From: Sipunculus nudus
Taxonomy: Eukaryota; Annelida; Sipuncula; Golfingiida; Sipunculidae
Assembly: GCA_026874595.1 (NCBI GenBank)
Contig: CM049309.1
Coordinates: 38,581,079-38,645,078, forward strand
DNA length: 64,000 bases
Direction: 5' to 3'
The stretch's first letter is position 1; each line of letters opens with the position of its first letter. Shown here in pieces: positions 47,331 through 60,159 of this stretch. The position numbers and the translations under genes were made by a program. The notes beneath the pieces are model-generated. The model had not been told where the DNA came from and did not search any database. It saw nothing but the letters and a program-made list of their open reading frames with translations.

Positions 47331-48048
47331 TTGCGCAACATAAGACCTAGTTTGTGGTCGGACTAAGAACTAAGCCGATGTTTCCGTGACATTTAACCGC
47401 CAACGGCATGAAATGGAAATGGCACAGAACAATGAACTTTGACCGAATTCATCGAGATTTTTTTTTTAAGACATGGCTCAGACATACACATATTCACAGG
47501 AAAACGGTCGAACCCATAAAACCTGCCATCCTTGTTGGCGGAATTATGAAAGTAGCAGACACGATACATAGCTAAAGTATTGACTTTTTCATATTTCCTT
47601 TTCATTTTTTTTTTGTAAGAATTTTGAACAAGGTTTTTATAATTTTCATTTCCGTCATTTCGCATTGTAGAGCTGCCTTTGGGACAAAACACATCAGCTG
47701 GGTTGCCGTATAAAATACAACCAAGGAAGTAACCGGGTGTAATGGGACCTGTGTTATTTACCAATAACTTCCGGCCTCATGTTTACATCCATATGCCCCG
47801 CCAATTCATGTTATGAAGGATACTATGTAATAGTATTCAAGGCGCCTACTGGTCCTTAAAACACATAAAACCCAAGAATTCAAAACTTGAGAATTTAAGT
47901 AGATATATATCTTATTTATGTAGCAAGATAATTAAAAGTCCTTAAAATCCTTCTTGTCATTGAACGTTCTGTATTTCAGATTGATACCCAGCACTTACAT
48001 CAGTTAACTAGGAAGCATTCGCAGAGCGCATACCTCCGCTAACAACTG

Positions 48049-51000
48049 TCTCCGCACCCAGTCACGTCTCAAAATGTATCCAACCCATATCGCGACATTC
48101 CGCATCAGTAAACTGTAATTCATTGAAAATATTAGATGATATCGATCATTAATATCATTTGAAAAAATGCCAGGAAAGATGAATGCACTTTCAAAATATA
48201 TAAGCGTCTGTGACGTGCAAATTCTCATTTGGACGCACGGTTTTGGGGGTCCAAGCTTCTGACCGGACGCGGTCAAAGTTGTCTAATGTAGTATACGTAG
48301 TCCCTGACCACCACCGTCCACCTAAAAATTTCAGGTGTGTTATCACTGGGCTGACAATTGATCCTTAGATTTCAATCTGACCAAATGATCATATAATAAT
48401 GCAATATCTAACAATGTAATGATATGAAAATGACGTGAAATAAAAATATACTATTTTATACAACCCTTCAATATTTGACCCAGACCATTTCCCATTGGGA
48501 GTCCCCATATTGCAATGTTACGCACTGAAATTTGGCCTAAGCGGCCTGGACTCGGCACCTTTCCTTCTTATTGAAAGCCCAGATAGAATTGACACACACA
48601 TGCATCACTACGATGACGAATGACATTACCTGATGTTTTAGATGTTCTTTACAGTGAAGATATGACAAAAAGAAAGATGACATTTTGTTACGTCAAGAAT
48701 TAAAAAAATCACGGTCATGACGTCACAGCCTACATGCAACAGGCACAGTGCATGCAGTCTCTCTGTTGGCCCATTTCTATATTCGCTGGCCTGTTGTCAT
48801 ATAAAAATCAATTACATCGTTACAAGTAGAATATTTATTCTCTGTTTTTATACTAAATGTTGTGTAAAACGAATACTATAAAGTATTCTGTTTGTTTTAT
48901 ACATCTGAATCATAACCTATCATTCTTTGTCTGAAAGACACTTTATTTTTTTTTTAAATAAAAGTCAATGGTAAGGCCAGCTCGTATGGTCTACCCTATC
49001 AGTGTCACCGATAGTTCGCACAGTGTTATTAAACTCACATTAATGCAATCTTGTATATAAAGAAAAATGTTTTGACGCAGCGTTTTCCTTTAAACGTAAT
49101 ATTTGATATAGATGTATCTAGAAGAGTTTCCATAGTTCCCTAAAAGTAGTAAAAATTCGTCAATTTTATCAGATTTGATATTAGAAATGAAGAATTATAC
49201 AATTTCGATAGAGCTTATGAAGTCGCGTGCACATGCACGTTTAAATTATTACAAAGGACTACATTTTCTAGACATTGAATTTAAACCGTCAATGACAAAA
49301 TTAAACAACATATTCCTAGCAGGTGTGCTTCTCGGTTGTTATGGTTACTTTGTTTCGAATCTAAATGTCACGTCATTTAAGGATCACATGGTAACGTCAG
49401 TGATATATCAAATGAAAATAAAAACAAAGCCTTTCATTATACAAATTGCATCGTGTGCTTGAATTAAATAAATTGTATAATCAAATGAAGACTAGTGATC
49501 TTCACGTCATTACTGGTGGGTACCTGGAGAGTCGCTCACATTAGTAAAAAAAGGCAAAAATTAAAATGTATAATTGCTTGTGTAGCGCATTTTTATAATC
49601 CAGGCACTGAAGCTTGACAGGTTTATGCATCGACCTTAAAAGTCTTTATCTCATTTGACGCCAAACAGTTTGGACGGCCAACCCACATTGTGTATAAGTG
49701 GCCAGGGTGGCCGCCTTTTTCACGCTCGACAGTTTACATAAAGAACCTGTGTTATAAAGTTCACATACCATTCAGCCATTCATTACGTAGGCGGACGGGA
49801 AGATATTAGGAGTTTCACATTACCGCATCACACGTATTGTGTATCAAGTATCAGCGAGCCCTTGCCCTCGATAGAATCACGACAGCTCTGCATTGGTTAA
49901 AAACACCCCCTCCCACGGCTGACGCCTCTTTTTGACTAAAGAGGGAACACGTTGCGTGGGGTTGGTATATTGCACACGTGCAGATGCTAGTAATATCAGC
50001 CTGTCTAACGCTCAAAGTGATGAGATTAGTTACTTTCTAGTGCAGAACTTTCTTCACTAAGTATGGCTGAGGTCATTCAAATACTTAATAATCCATCTGT
50101 TAATGCTAGTACATTCTGTACAAAAACAGCCAAGGTACAAAGTCTATCATACTAATTATCATACTAATTAATCTATAGTAAATATATATATGACATATAA
50201 GGAATATTACAATTAACAAATGCGTGTATTTTAATTAAAGTAATGATTACGGTCGTGCAAATCGTCGTAGCTTATTAAATTACCTAGAAATTGGAATAGG
50301 TTGTCATAAAGAGTGAAACATACACATGAAGGTGAAATTAATTTTAGAATAGGTGCTTGTCGTCGTCCGCCAAAATAAAAGCTTGGGTACAAGCCTCGTT
50401 TGCTATATGAGTACCCTTCCGCCAAATCACGTTTCTACTGAAAAATTAACCTCTTCTGTATTTGCACTGGTGGTCGGTCGGGACTAATTGTCTCAACTTT
50501 CAAACTTCTTAATCAAATTTCGTTACATTTCAAGGAAAAACCTTATGCATGCTTACAAAGTATTAATTAGTCCGTAAAGTCCTTGCAACAAAAACATCCA
50601 TGTTTGTGTAATTTGCAATTCTTCTCCAACACACTTGAAAGGAATACGTTGTCCTCTTCACTACATTTATAACTACTCCTGGTGCATTGTGGGGGTCAGA
50701 TTTTGACTCCCAACAATCCCTCAGCAGCAGATTCGTACTCCTATGAGTTCGAGTCTGCGTAGTGTGCGATCTGAGAACAGTCGTATATAGATAGTTTGGT
50801 GTTGCTGTTCCATCAACCAAATCAGGTTTTGGTTGGCTGTTCCGTCAATTAGATAATTGAAATATGACACTGTTGTTCATGATAAATGTTTAAGTGTTCC
50901 TGGACACATGTAGTTTCCGTAAATTTGTAGAAAAAAAATATCTAATGGACCAGGATAAAACAATAGATAAATACGAGTTAACTGTTGCTGAGTAGTATTG

Positions 51001-51569
51001 AGCAGTAATCAAAATGTCGAGATTCTCAATGTACTCGTTTATTCCATTGTATAAATTCCTGTGATTTATCAGTTCTTGAAAGGTATCCTCCGTATTTCAT
51101 CCATCGCCCATTAATGAATGACCGTTTGACCCCCAGGACTTGCCAGTAAGGATTTAAACCTTCATTCAGTGGTTTAGTTTCTGATGGTGAACGAGGACTA
51201 AGCATTCAATAAGTCCGGCCTACCTGCCTTTAGTCTTTTTTGGGGGGACAAAATACATAATTGAAATATTATTGAGGAAAATATTATGAAACAAACTAAT
51301 TGATATTAATATTTCGATATTTGTAACTTGGGATATTGTCACCTTAAAATTGAGGGGAACAAAAAGAAAAAGGTACTTGTCCCTACCACTAAACAGTGTG
51401 ACATGTCTCCCTGACATCCCCACCCTCCCACGCAAACAAGGCCCAGACAAAGTGACCCCCTTGAGCGGTCCAAAATTAGAATTCGGACAAGATGTCTTTG
51501 ACCTCTGCCATAGCAGCTTATTAACCCCATATGGCACTGTCCGAAATCAAGCAATTTTCCTTCAAAACT
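48049..51569. other. Non-coding stretch
   Basis: No gene recognised. Open frames (for example 48004-48276 on the minus strand, which crosses the duplication boundary, and 49175-49462 on the plus strand) lack motifs and credible starts. Confidence 0.55.
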
Positions 51570-51755
51570 TCCCCGGATCCAGATTGTGAACCGGATGAAC
51601 CCCATATTTAAATCAATTGTTGTATCATTGTCCAGCTATCCTGAATATTTCATCAATTTCCTTTGGTAACTTTTTGAGTTATGTTTCTGACGGACAACAG
51701 TCAAACAAATAAACGCCGGAAAAAACTTAACCTCCATGGCGGAGGTAAATATATT
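51570..51755 (+). repeat. Dispersed repeat family P, diverged copy
   Basis: CCCCGGATCCAGATTGTG, then TGAATATTTCATCAATTTCC, TAACTTTTTGAGTTATGT, GACAACAGTCAAACAAA and finally AACCTCCATGGCGGAGGTAA: the same 3' order as other P copies. Confidence 0.6.
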
Positions 51756-53657
51756 TGACTTATACTGTCAAACTTGTTTGAAATTATGCTACACATCCGT
51801 AGAAATCAAAAATTGTTTTAATGGCACTTGGCATAATGGCTAGAGTCAAACAGGGCAAGTCAAGGCATTCAATACCGGTACTTTATTTCAAAGACCATAG
51901 GTCATGTGAATAAAAAAACAAATGACTGTTTTGTCGGATCACGTATGCAAAGAAAGCAGATTCTGCGGTGCTACCACTCTATACTTTTTTAAAAGTACCA
52001 TGCTTTTTTCAGGCAAGACTTCTTTTTATACTTTTTTTCATACCTTTGTATGGTTTAAACTTTTTATACGTTTTTTCCAAAGTTCTCCTCTTCAGGTGTT
52101 GATTGTAGGCCGTTTACTGAGCATGTAATGTTGTCTCATTGTGAATGTATATTTCTCTGTGATATTTCCCGGACCCCATCGAAAAACAGCTAAACATGCT
52201 GAATGGGCCATCCTGGTAAAATACACATGTAAATAAATATATATCACTTTTAAGCTCGATGAATCCCGGACTTAACCTACCAATGAATGTATTTAAGAAC
52301 TTGTTGAGAGACTTGACCATGCTGCACCAAGTGTGATGGCTATTTAAGGTTAATCTTTTCCTCATTCCTACATGTGTAAATGGATATTGATCGCAACCTT
52401 GATTAGACATTATTGTCCTCTTCCCGAAGTTTAGAAGACATTGTTTTGGCCTGGTTCGTCCACATGTCCGTGAATCACGTGTCCTTTTACAGACGATAAC
52501 TTGCCTGGAGGTACATGCATTTGCAGGTGTTGAAAAGTCATAAGTTGCACAAGGCCCATACGAAGGATAATTTGTACATACATTTGCAGGTGTTGAAAAG
52601 TCATAAGTTGCTCAACGCCCATACTAAGGATTATTTGTGCGTCTTAGACGTCAGTGGTTGCCTTGAGTAACAGATTTAGCGGATTGAACTGTCTGTTTAA
52701 GTTAGTGTAACCTATTGCTGTCACCTGCCTGAAAACACGTGAGCAGTTCAAGACTATCAACCTAAGTAGTTTAACCTACTCACTCTTTTTTCCAATTAAT
52801 TTCACATCTCAGAGGCTCAGACTAATCAATATGTTGAGTTTGGCACGAACTATACTCAGATACTCATCATACTCCGCAAGAAAAGAAGCGATATGGGAGT
52901 GGCACTTTTACCAGTCCGCAACTTGATCGTTCGCGCCAAAACCCAAATCTGCTTAAGGGGTCTAGACGTCGGTTAGCTTTGTATCTGAACAACCGTGTAC
53001 CTTTAACTCAAGAAAGTTTATTTTGAATTCATCACATATTATAACATTCAAATGCCAATATCTAACTACATTTGCTGAGGTAATTTTGATCTATATAAGT
53101 AAAGAATCAGTTAAAGTCTGCGTGTGTATGTGTGGGATTATGAGTTCAATATATACCAGTTTATACATACTTACTGTTTGTCAATATTGTCAATATCGTT
53201 TTACCATTTATCTTTAAAATTGTGTCTCTTTACATAATCAGCTATTATGCATCGGTTCATGTTAGCCTACGATGTGCTGCAAATTCATCAACAACAAGTC
53301 TTGTGCTGAACAGAAGCGGATCATGCATTTCAACTTTCTCAACGAGAGATTCTAAATGGTATATTTAATTATGCATGTCCTGATTTGCACAAAAAATATT
53401 TTATATTATTTATCTTATTTAATATAAATTTAAGTTCCCTAAGATGTTATTATTGTTGTTGATTTTTATTATACTACTCATTTTACAGAGGCCAGGGCGT
53501 CCCCCTCAGATTAATTATAATATCTAACTATGGTGTAATCCTGTGATGAAAATTTAGCAGTTTTTTTGCGCAATTGTGCAAATAGAAAAAAGGAAAGCCA
53601 AAAGATAAACAAGATGGATAAAACATAACCTTGCCTGAGATAAAAACCTGTCCAATA
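51756..53657. other. Non-coding stretch
   Basis: No gene recognised. Only the 63-bp tandem repeat near 52.5 kb stands out. Confidence 0.55.
52515..52636 (+). repeat. Two-copy tandem repeat, 63-bp unit
   Basis: CATTTGCAGGTGTTGAAAAG then TCATAAGTTGC occurs at 52518 and again at 52581, each followed by CCCATAC and AAGGAT(T/A)A. Confidence 0.85.
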
Positions 53658-53925
53658 TACAGTGCCAACCATTATAATCAAATTAAACTGCTCAATATGA
53701 GTAGATTATAGCTCCTTGAAAGTGCTCAGTTTGAGTAGGAATCCTGTTAAACTATTCATAAACTACCCAATCCGAGTTGCAAACTCACATTTATGACTTT
53801 TCGAACTACTCAAGTTGAGCAGTTTTCCCTTAGTTCCAGCTGGAACCTTAAAAGGTTCCCTACTCAGTCCACTTTGAAGAACCCTTTTGGGTTCTAGCTG
53901 AAACCCTTTTTTCTTAGAGTGTAGT
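53658..53925. mobile_element. Candidate MITE next to the 21-bp array
   Basis: Starts ACAGTGCCAACC and ends TTCTTAGAGTGTAG. The inside is rich in short palindromes such as GTTCCAGCTGGAAC and AACCCTTTTGGGTT and repeated CTACTCA/TGAGTAG motifs. Termini are only weakly inverted (TACAGTG versus TACACTC), so the call is tentative. Confidence 0.35.
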
Positions 53926-54206
53926 ATGTCGTTCGTACGAGAATGTCGAATATCTGAGAGAGCATGTCTTACGTACGCGATAATATGTCGTACGTACACG
54001 ATAATATGTCGTACGTACACGATAATATGTCGTACGTACGCGATAATTTGTCGTACCTACGCGAAAGTATGTCGTACGTTAATGAAAACATGTCGTACTT
54101 TCACGATAATATGTCGTACGTACGCGATAATATGTCGTACGTACGCGAAAGTATGTCGTACTTACGCGATAATATGTCGTTCGTACGAGATAATACGTTG
54201 ACGTAA
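53926..54206 (+). repeat. Minisatellite, 21-bp unit, 11 clear copies
   Basis: The unit ATGTCGTACGTACGCGATAAT runs from 53964, preceded by one or two degenerate units. Variants include AC-ACGATAAT and CGCGAAAGT endings. Because 21 is a multiple of three and the unit lacks stops in several frames, both strands show open heptapeptide-repeat frames (for example M-S-Y-V-R-D-N). GTACGTAC in each unit is self-complementary. No upstream signal or splice site suggests translation. Confidence 0.95.
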
Positions 54207-55028
54207 GAGATAAGTAATTATTTTTTCTTTTACCAGGTGGCAGCAATACGCTACCGTATCTGTCCGACTGTCTGTAAATAAAAAAAATCATACACAGATT
54301 TTGCGTTCGCGTAATAAATCACGCTGTAAGTGTCTGAGATTTTCAAACGTCGTCGTCGGTAAGAGGATGAAAATCCTTGGACCCAGTAAGAAGTCTCGAA
54401 TATCACTTAAATAAAAATCTATAGGAATACAACTAGTTAAAAAAATAACCATAATCCAGCAGACAATGTGAATGGATTTAGCAGGACGAAATTTCATGGA
54501 TAAAGATGGGAAAAGAGAAATGTTTGAGAAAGTTTGGTTAAGTGTAATGAAAATCCGGTTCTATCATTATCCTGCCCAGTAAATGCAAAGGAATATCCAT
54601 GGACATTTAACTCCTAGAAATTCAGATTTGCATTTCAGCAAATAGAATGCGTATATTAGAGACTTAGACACAATATCCCAAAAATCAGAATTAAAAAAAA
54701 AATATATATTAACATTTAAAATTCCATTTTAACATTTAAATATATTTTTAATCGATTATCTTTGAATTTTATAACGATAGTGTTCATTAGTGTCCATGCC
54801 ATGCCAAGTTCATAAATGACAGCAGATTCAATGACATAAGGCGATATGTCGTTGAGGAAAGCTTGTTGACCGCCATTTGGGCTCACCATTGAAAAATATG
54901 GTCCTAATGGATATCCAGTGACTTTTCATATTTGTATGTAAACTTAAACGCTCGTGTCATGAGATGACGTCGTCTTAATACCTTGGTCCTGAAATTTCAT
55001 AAAAACGTTCTACACATTAGTTTAATAC
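54207..55028. other. Non-coding stretch
   Basis: No gene or repeat recognised. Confidence 0.55.
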
Positions 55029-55355
55029 ATTATTGGCCTTTATACCCCATAAGATTTTCTTAAGATATGTCCAGGGTATGATTATTAGAATATTGGCCAC
55101 TTTTTATAACGATATTTGCAATTATCACGATATTGGCCGTTTTATTACAATATTGGCCTTTCGTACCATATTGGCCGGTTATTACAATATTGACCGTTTT
55201 TATAACAATACTGGTCTTCATTTCAATACTGGCCTTTATTAAAATATTGGTCTTCATAACAATATTGGCTTTTATAACAATATTGGTGTTTTTAATAAAA
55301 TATTGACCTTAAATACAATATTGGCCTTAATTACAATTTCGGCCGGTTATTACAA
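55029..55355 (+). repeat. Degenerate ~20-bp tandem array (ACAATATTGGCCTTTATTA)
   Basis: ATATTGGCC, ATACTGGTC and ATATTGACC recur roughly every 18-24 bp, about 15 times, separated by TTTATAACA-like phrases. Diverged, hence old. Confidence 0.85.
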
Positions 55356-55432
55356 CATAGTTTGTAACAGGTTGCCATGTTACATTTTTACGCGAAAGTC
55401 TCTTTGAAGTATTGCGTGACCACCAACTACCG

Positions 55433-55435
<3 letters not shown>

Positions 55436-55480
<45 letters not shown>
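55436..55480. repeat. (AT)n microsatellite
   Basis: AT run of about 22 units. Confidence 0.95.
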
Positions 55481-55484
<4 letters not shown>

Positions 55485-55870
55485 TTGATATTCAGACATT
55501 TCGAATCCTTCTGCAGTGCCCAGGTCTCAGACCTACATGTTAAATGAGACGGAGCCAAGTTTGACGTGTAGCATCACTCAGCCTAGTGGCGGGGCTGATT
55601 TGTTGAACCTGATATACCAGGCAAACATAACTGAAAGATCAATGTCATTCTTTACAGCACTATTTGGCCGGGGACATTAATTCCAGCATGAATTCTGTGC
55701 ACCTGAATGGATGAAAAGACGTACATTGCGTCTGGTCCGACAAAATACTGGGCCGCCTAGAGTGGACTTCCACTTGTATTGATTACATATTACCCCCATA
55801 CTGCAATGTGAGTGATTTAACTGTAACACCATAACATTATCCAGATAAGTAGGGTACGGTATTTATAGGA

Positions 55871-55903
55871 ATATATATATATGGCATATATTATATATAT
55901 ATA

Positions 55904-55952
<49 letters not shown>
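55871..55952. repeat. (AT)n microsatellite, interrupted
   Basis: Three AT runs split by GGCATATATT and ATTATA. Confidence 0.95.
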
Positions 55953-55953
<1 letters not shown>

Positions 55954-56522
55954 CAAAAAGTCATCGGACGTATGAGATACTATGTGATAAACAAGTTTTA
56001 CCTCAGATCGAGCTGGAATTACGGGAATCTTCATACTTCCATGGAAAGTTTGTCCATTACCTGAGTCAAACAAATTCTGATATGCAATACCGGATATAGT
56101 CATACTCTTTTGTCGTGTTGTATATGCGTATACAGCATATAGTATTTCTATGTCATTCCTTTCCTGATTTCTCATTTCTTTTTTTCTGAAAATTGTACTT
56201 GAGTAAAACAGCAACATGTTAAAATTATCTCGTAAGATTGTATAAAATATACATATGCAAATATTCAGCACAGGTAAATTCATATATTTATATACTTCAT
56301 AATATCATAATCATAATATCAATGATTTGTAATTACTCGCACAAAATGCTGAGTCAAATACAATGTAATTTAAAGTACCTGTATAACGTTGAGAGGGGAT
56401 GCTGCAGTGTAAAACTATTGACGACATTTTTTTTTTCATTTTTGTTATTCTTCCCGTGTTTGCGCTCGATCTCAGATATAGCTAATTTTCGAAATAATAG
56501 TCAGTGACAGTTAAGGGGCCTG

Positions 56523-56752
56523 GGCCTGGACGGTCGAGTTGAAAAAATGTTCGGCTCTATCCGCTGGCGACCGGTGTTCGATCAACGGATTTGCCATGAG
56601 AGTTGGTTGTATTTGCCCGTCCAAGTTTTCCTCGGGTCCTCCGATTTCCTCCACCTCTAAAGACTACCGTGTGCCACCATCCGAGCCATGGAGAATGCTT
56701 CGTATTAGTTTCTATAGCTATTTGTACAATCCATGTAAAATAAATAAAGTTC
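56523..56752 (+). mobile_element. tRNA-derived SINE, apparently full length
   Basis: GGCCTGGACGGTCGAG, then CTGGCGACCGGTGTTCGATC (B-box GTGTTCGATC), TTTTCCTCGGGTCCTCCG, ATTTCCTCC, GCTATTTGTACAATCCATG and an AAATAAATAAAG tail. Same family and order as the minus-strand copy at 2191-2427; this copy has the better preserved tail. A plus-strand frame through it is an artefact. Confidence 0.75.
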
Positions 56753-57062
56753 ATATAATATATTTACATTTAATATTTACGAGTGACATATCAACATGTG
56801 ATATTTACTTTGGACCTGGACTTATTTCTCGAGGTCTTGACCGGAGGAGACGTCCTTGTGGTTCAAAGGCAGTTGAAGACCTTAGGCTTTTCTCTGCAAT
56901 TTAAAATTCTACGATTTGCACGATAAAAAAATATTCTTGAAATCACTAAAACTGATTAGAAAATGTTTAGATTAATGTTATATTGAAAGAAGACAATGAA
57001 AAAAAATAAAGGCTGTGATTTAAAGTCAGGGAACACCCATAACTGAGCGCCAGAATCCGAAT

Positions 57063-57123
57063 CATGTTAGTTATATAATTTATTTTAACTTGTTTGTACA
57101 ATCCATGTAAAATAAATAAAGTT
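57063..57123 (+). mobile_element. SINE 3'-end fragment
   Basis: TTGTACAATCCATGTAAAAT followed by AAATAAAGTT repeats the tail of the SINE 340 bp upstream exactly; the preceding TTAGTTATATAATTTAT is a weaker match. A 5'-truncated insertion, as expected of retrotransposition. Confidence 0.7.
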
Positions 57124-58559
57124 TAAACAACATGAAAAGATATATCTGTTGCACGATCTTGAATTAAAAAATATTTCGATGTATGTACAGGTACCGGTTT
57201 ATCAACCATTTCACCCATCCGGTTGGGCGGAGACTAACAGAGGTTAATGGTTTGTTTCATTTTCTTCTTATGTGTGTGTGTAGGGGGGGGGGTCTTATTT
57301 CCAAAGAATGCAATCCATCGACGAGAATGACATTTTTTTCTGCCCGTATTTAGCTAAATCTCATACGCAACTTACTTAAAAAAAAAAAAAATTTTTTTAC
57401 AAAAGTAACAGGTGACACATTTGCGCCTGATTGTTGCAATTGACCTTGACCCTAATCTTAAGGTCGTGACCTACTCAGCCTATTTGATTTATAAATTCAT
57501 TATCGCTCACCTTTTTTCACGAGGATTCCTTTCATGGACAGCTTCTTCCCTCTTCTTATCCCACACGTGATCACTGAGAACCAAAGGTCAAAACTGTGGA
57601 CCTATAGCGTTTGCAGGCTAATGAGGGCTTCCATTGAAGCTTGCAGCTTTTCCAAAATATTAGGTCATAATAACAGTCACAGGTGACATGTCACGTTTTC
57701 ACCTGATATTCAAAGACTGGCTTCCCTTCAGGAGATATGTATCTCATGGGTTTGAAAGCACAGGTCAAGGCGAAGGTGAAGTGACGAAATCGAATGGTCA
57801 CTTAAGCCTTTGTACCACATGGGATACAAAGGGTTGGCAGCACTAGAACTTGTGTCTCTTCGTTGTCATGGTAATATTCCCCACCACATGATGGATGGCT
57901 AGTTATCCTGAGCACCTCATTTCCCCCGAGATCTTAAGACTCTTAAAGAAATTTGATATCTGCGATTTCAGCAGATTACTGGGTACTGTAGAACGACATA
58001 GTCAAGAGTGCTACTACGATTGACGCGATCCTACTTCAAGACTAAGCATTCCTAGTATATTGTACATTTTTTAAATATTGGGGATCATTAATAATTCAAA
58101 AGAATTAAAACGAGTTAAGCCCGGTCACACTTTCACAAATTTGACGCCGAATCGCCACGAATTTGAACTGTTGACGATTCGTAGCAATTAGGCCAATTAA
58201 GTAAAATATTCCTGTACGAGGACGATGTTGTACGAGAGGACTACTAGGATGCCAGTGTGACATGTTATGACAGTGACACGATGCTAGAGCGATATGCCAT
58301 GAAACTTTAAAGAATGTTCACGACGTAGTTACGACGTCCAAATTTTTTTTACGAAATCTCCACGACTGGGATACAACTTGTGGCTGACGCCCCTACGAAC
58401 ATTCAATCTTTATATGCTAAAAAGGTCCGTATTAATCAAGTGGTTATTGCTTTCCGGAATTCTTCGATTTGTGTGTTTTGTCTTTTTATGTGTGTGTGTT
58501 TGTCACGACTCTACAGGCCCAAATAAAACTTCCTGAAACCCTATGGTTTTGGTCAATAT
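57124..58559. other. Non-coding; old repeat fragments
   Basis: GACCTTGACCCTAATCTTAA near 57441 and GGTCAAGGCGAAGGTGAAG near 57763 are GGTCAAGG-type repeat phrases. At about 58118-58395, GCCCGGTCACACTTTCAC opens a stretch with repeated TACGA/ACGAC motifs that looks like the left end of an inverted-repeat element, but no matching right end was found. Confidence 0.45.
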
Positions 58560-59420
58560 ATATCAAAGGTCAAGGTCAAGGTCATCAAAAACCTTCATCA
58601 TAACTTCGTCAATATCATTCCTATCTTAGTCCTATCTTTACAAACTTAGGCTCAATTTGTTCTTCTTGCCTTTTCCTTAACCTTGTCTGGTCCACTAGTC
58701 TTGATCTTGTGTCAATTTGTCAGTATATCTGTCTGTTTGTCAATTGTCGTCAATTTCGCCTGCTTAATTTCTTTGTTCATGCGTCTTACTTATAGCATAC
58801 TACTGGCCACCGTTATGCAGAAATCATTTTGAAACTGGTACATCTTCTTTCTTACATTTATATCTCGAAAGTGGTTTTTCATTTTTCTAATATGGCTGGT
58901 AGGGGGCGCTGCAATCGAACATCCCCAACATATCATTTTTTGGTCATATCTGCAAAACTATAAACCTCACTAACAAAAACTTAAGCTAATTTTCTTCCTC
59001 TTTGTCTTCTCCATAACCTGGTTGAGTCATCTGGTGTCAATCTTGTGTCACTTTGTCAGTATGTCTGTCTGTTTGTCAGTTGTTCTCTGATTCGCTTGCT
59101 TGCTGGGTCTTGCATCTCACATATAGCATTCTAATCTTGAAACTGGTACATCTTCTGTTTTACACTAATATCCCGAAATGAATTTTTTATTTAAGGATAT
59201 GATGGCTGATAGGGCGCTGCACTCGAACCTCCCAAACATATCATTTTTGGTCATATCTCCAAAACTATAAACCTCAACTACATAACCTATAGCTTATTTT
59301 CTTCCCCTGACTCTTCTCCATAACCCAGTTAAGTCATCTGGTCTCAATCTTGTGTCAATTTGTCAATATGTCTGTCTTAATTTCCCCTGCTTGCTGGTTC
59401 ATACGCCTTACATATAACAT
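58560..59420 (+). repeat. Tandem array, ~307-336-bp unit, about 2.6 copies
   Basis: ATCTTGTGTCAATTTGTCAG recurs at spacing of about 336 and 307 bp (near 58704, 59040 and 59347). TTGAAACTGGTACATCTTCT, AACATATCATTTTT / GGTCATATCT and CAAAACTATAAACCTCA each occur twice in matching order. Opens with GGTCAAGGTCAAGGTCATC. Confidence 0.85.
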
Positions 59421-60159
59421 TCTTCAGTCTTCAGTTTTGCTGGAATCACTTTTTAACTTACATATATCGTATGTCATAAAGATTTCTAGAAGTTCTATGT
59501 GTATTATATAAAAAGGTCAAAGGTCAAGATCATCAAAAACGTCAAAATCTTATTTCGATCATAACTTTGACAATATTGGTCCTATTTTCACAAGCAATGG
59601 CTCATTTTCTTCCTCTTCTTCCTTGCTCATTCATCTGACCAGTACAACGTCATTTCCGGCAAGTGCTCGACCTCAGGTCGTCTAGGTTTTATTTTTGCAT
59701 CCTGGCCCGCAATAAAAAATCATTGTTAGAGCTGTTCTGTAGGAGGAAAAAATTATGATGCTGGCCGTGACTGTCCTGACTCTGGAAAAAGTGACTGATA
59801 AGGGAGAAATCCCGCGTAATGTCCAGCAGTGAAGATGGAACTGAGTCTAAACTTATAATAACTTTTTGGACTCGAGAGTCAATGACTGGGACTTGGAATC
59901 GACTCGACAGGCGGAGTATATCTCAAGTCCATTGAAAATGAAATATGGAAAAATTACGACTGATATATGTTCGATAATATGTTCTAGACTGACAGATTCA
60001 CACTACTGAAAGATAGCTATTTCTGTGATATATAGCTGTTGTTATATTAAAAGAAAGAAGATATCATGAAAGAAAACCATAACCCCACCTCATCCATCTC
60101 CTCCAGTTATTTTAAATTGATATAATTGACCCAGTCCAAAACACATGATAATATTAACT

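Larger units (their letters stand above)
45589..48046 (+). repeat. 2,458-bp tandem duplication, copy 2
   Basis: Second unit, head to tail with copy 1. Junctions share only TG: copy 1 ends AACAAC, then TGCAG opens copy 2, and after copy 2 the sequence continues AACAACTGTCTCC. This fits a microhomology-mediated or replication-slippage duplication, or an assembly that placed two alleles in series. It includes the second copies of the frames 45879-46091 (+) and 47393-47764 (-). Confidence 0.95.
55356..56522. other. Non-coding stretch with AT microsatellites
   Basis: No gene recognised. AT runs lie at about 55436-55480 and 55871-55952. The minus-strand frame at 55891-56283 lacks motifs and runs into the AT tract. 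Confidence 0.55.
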
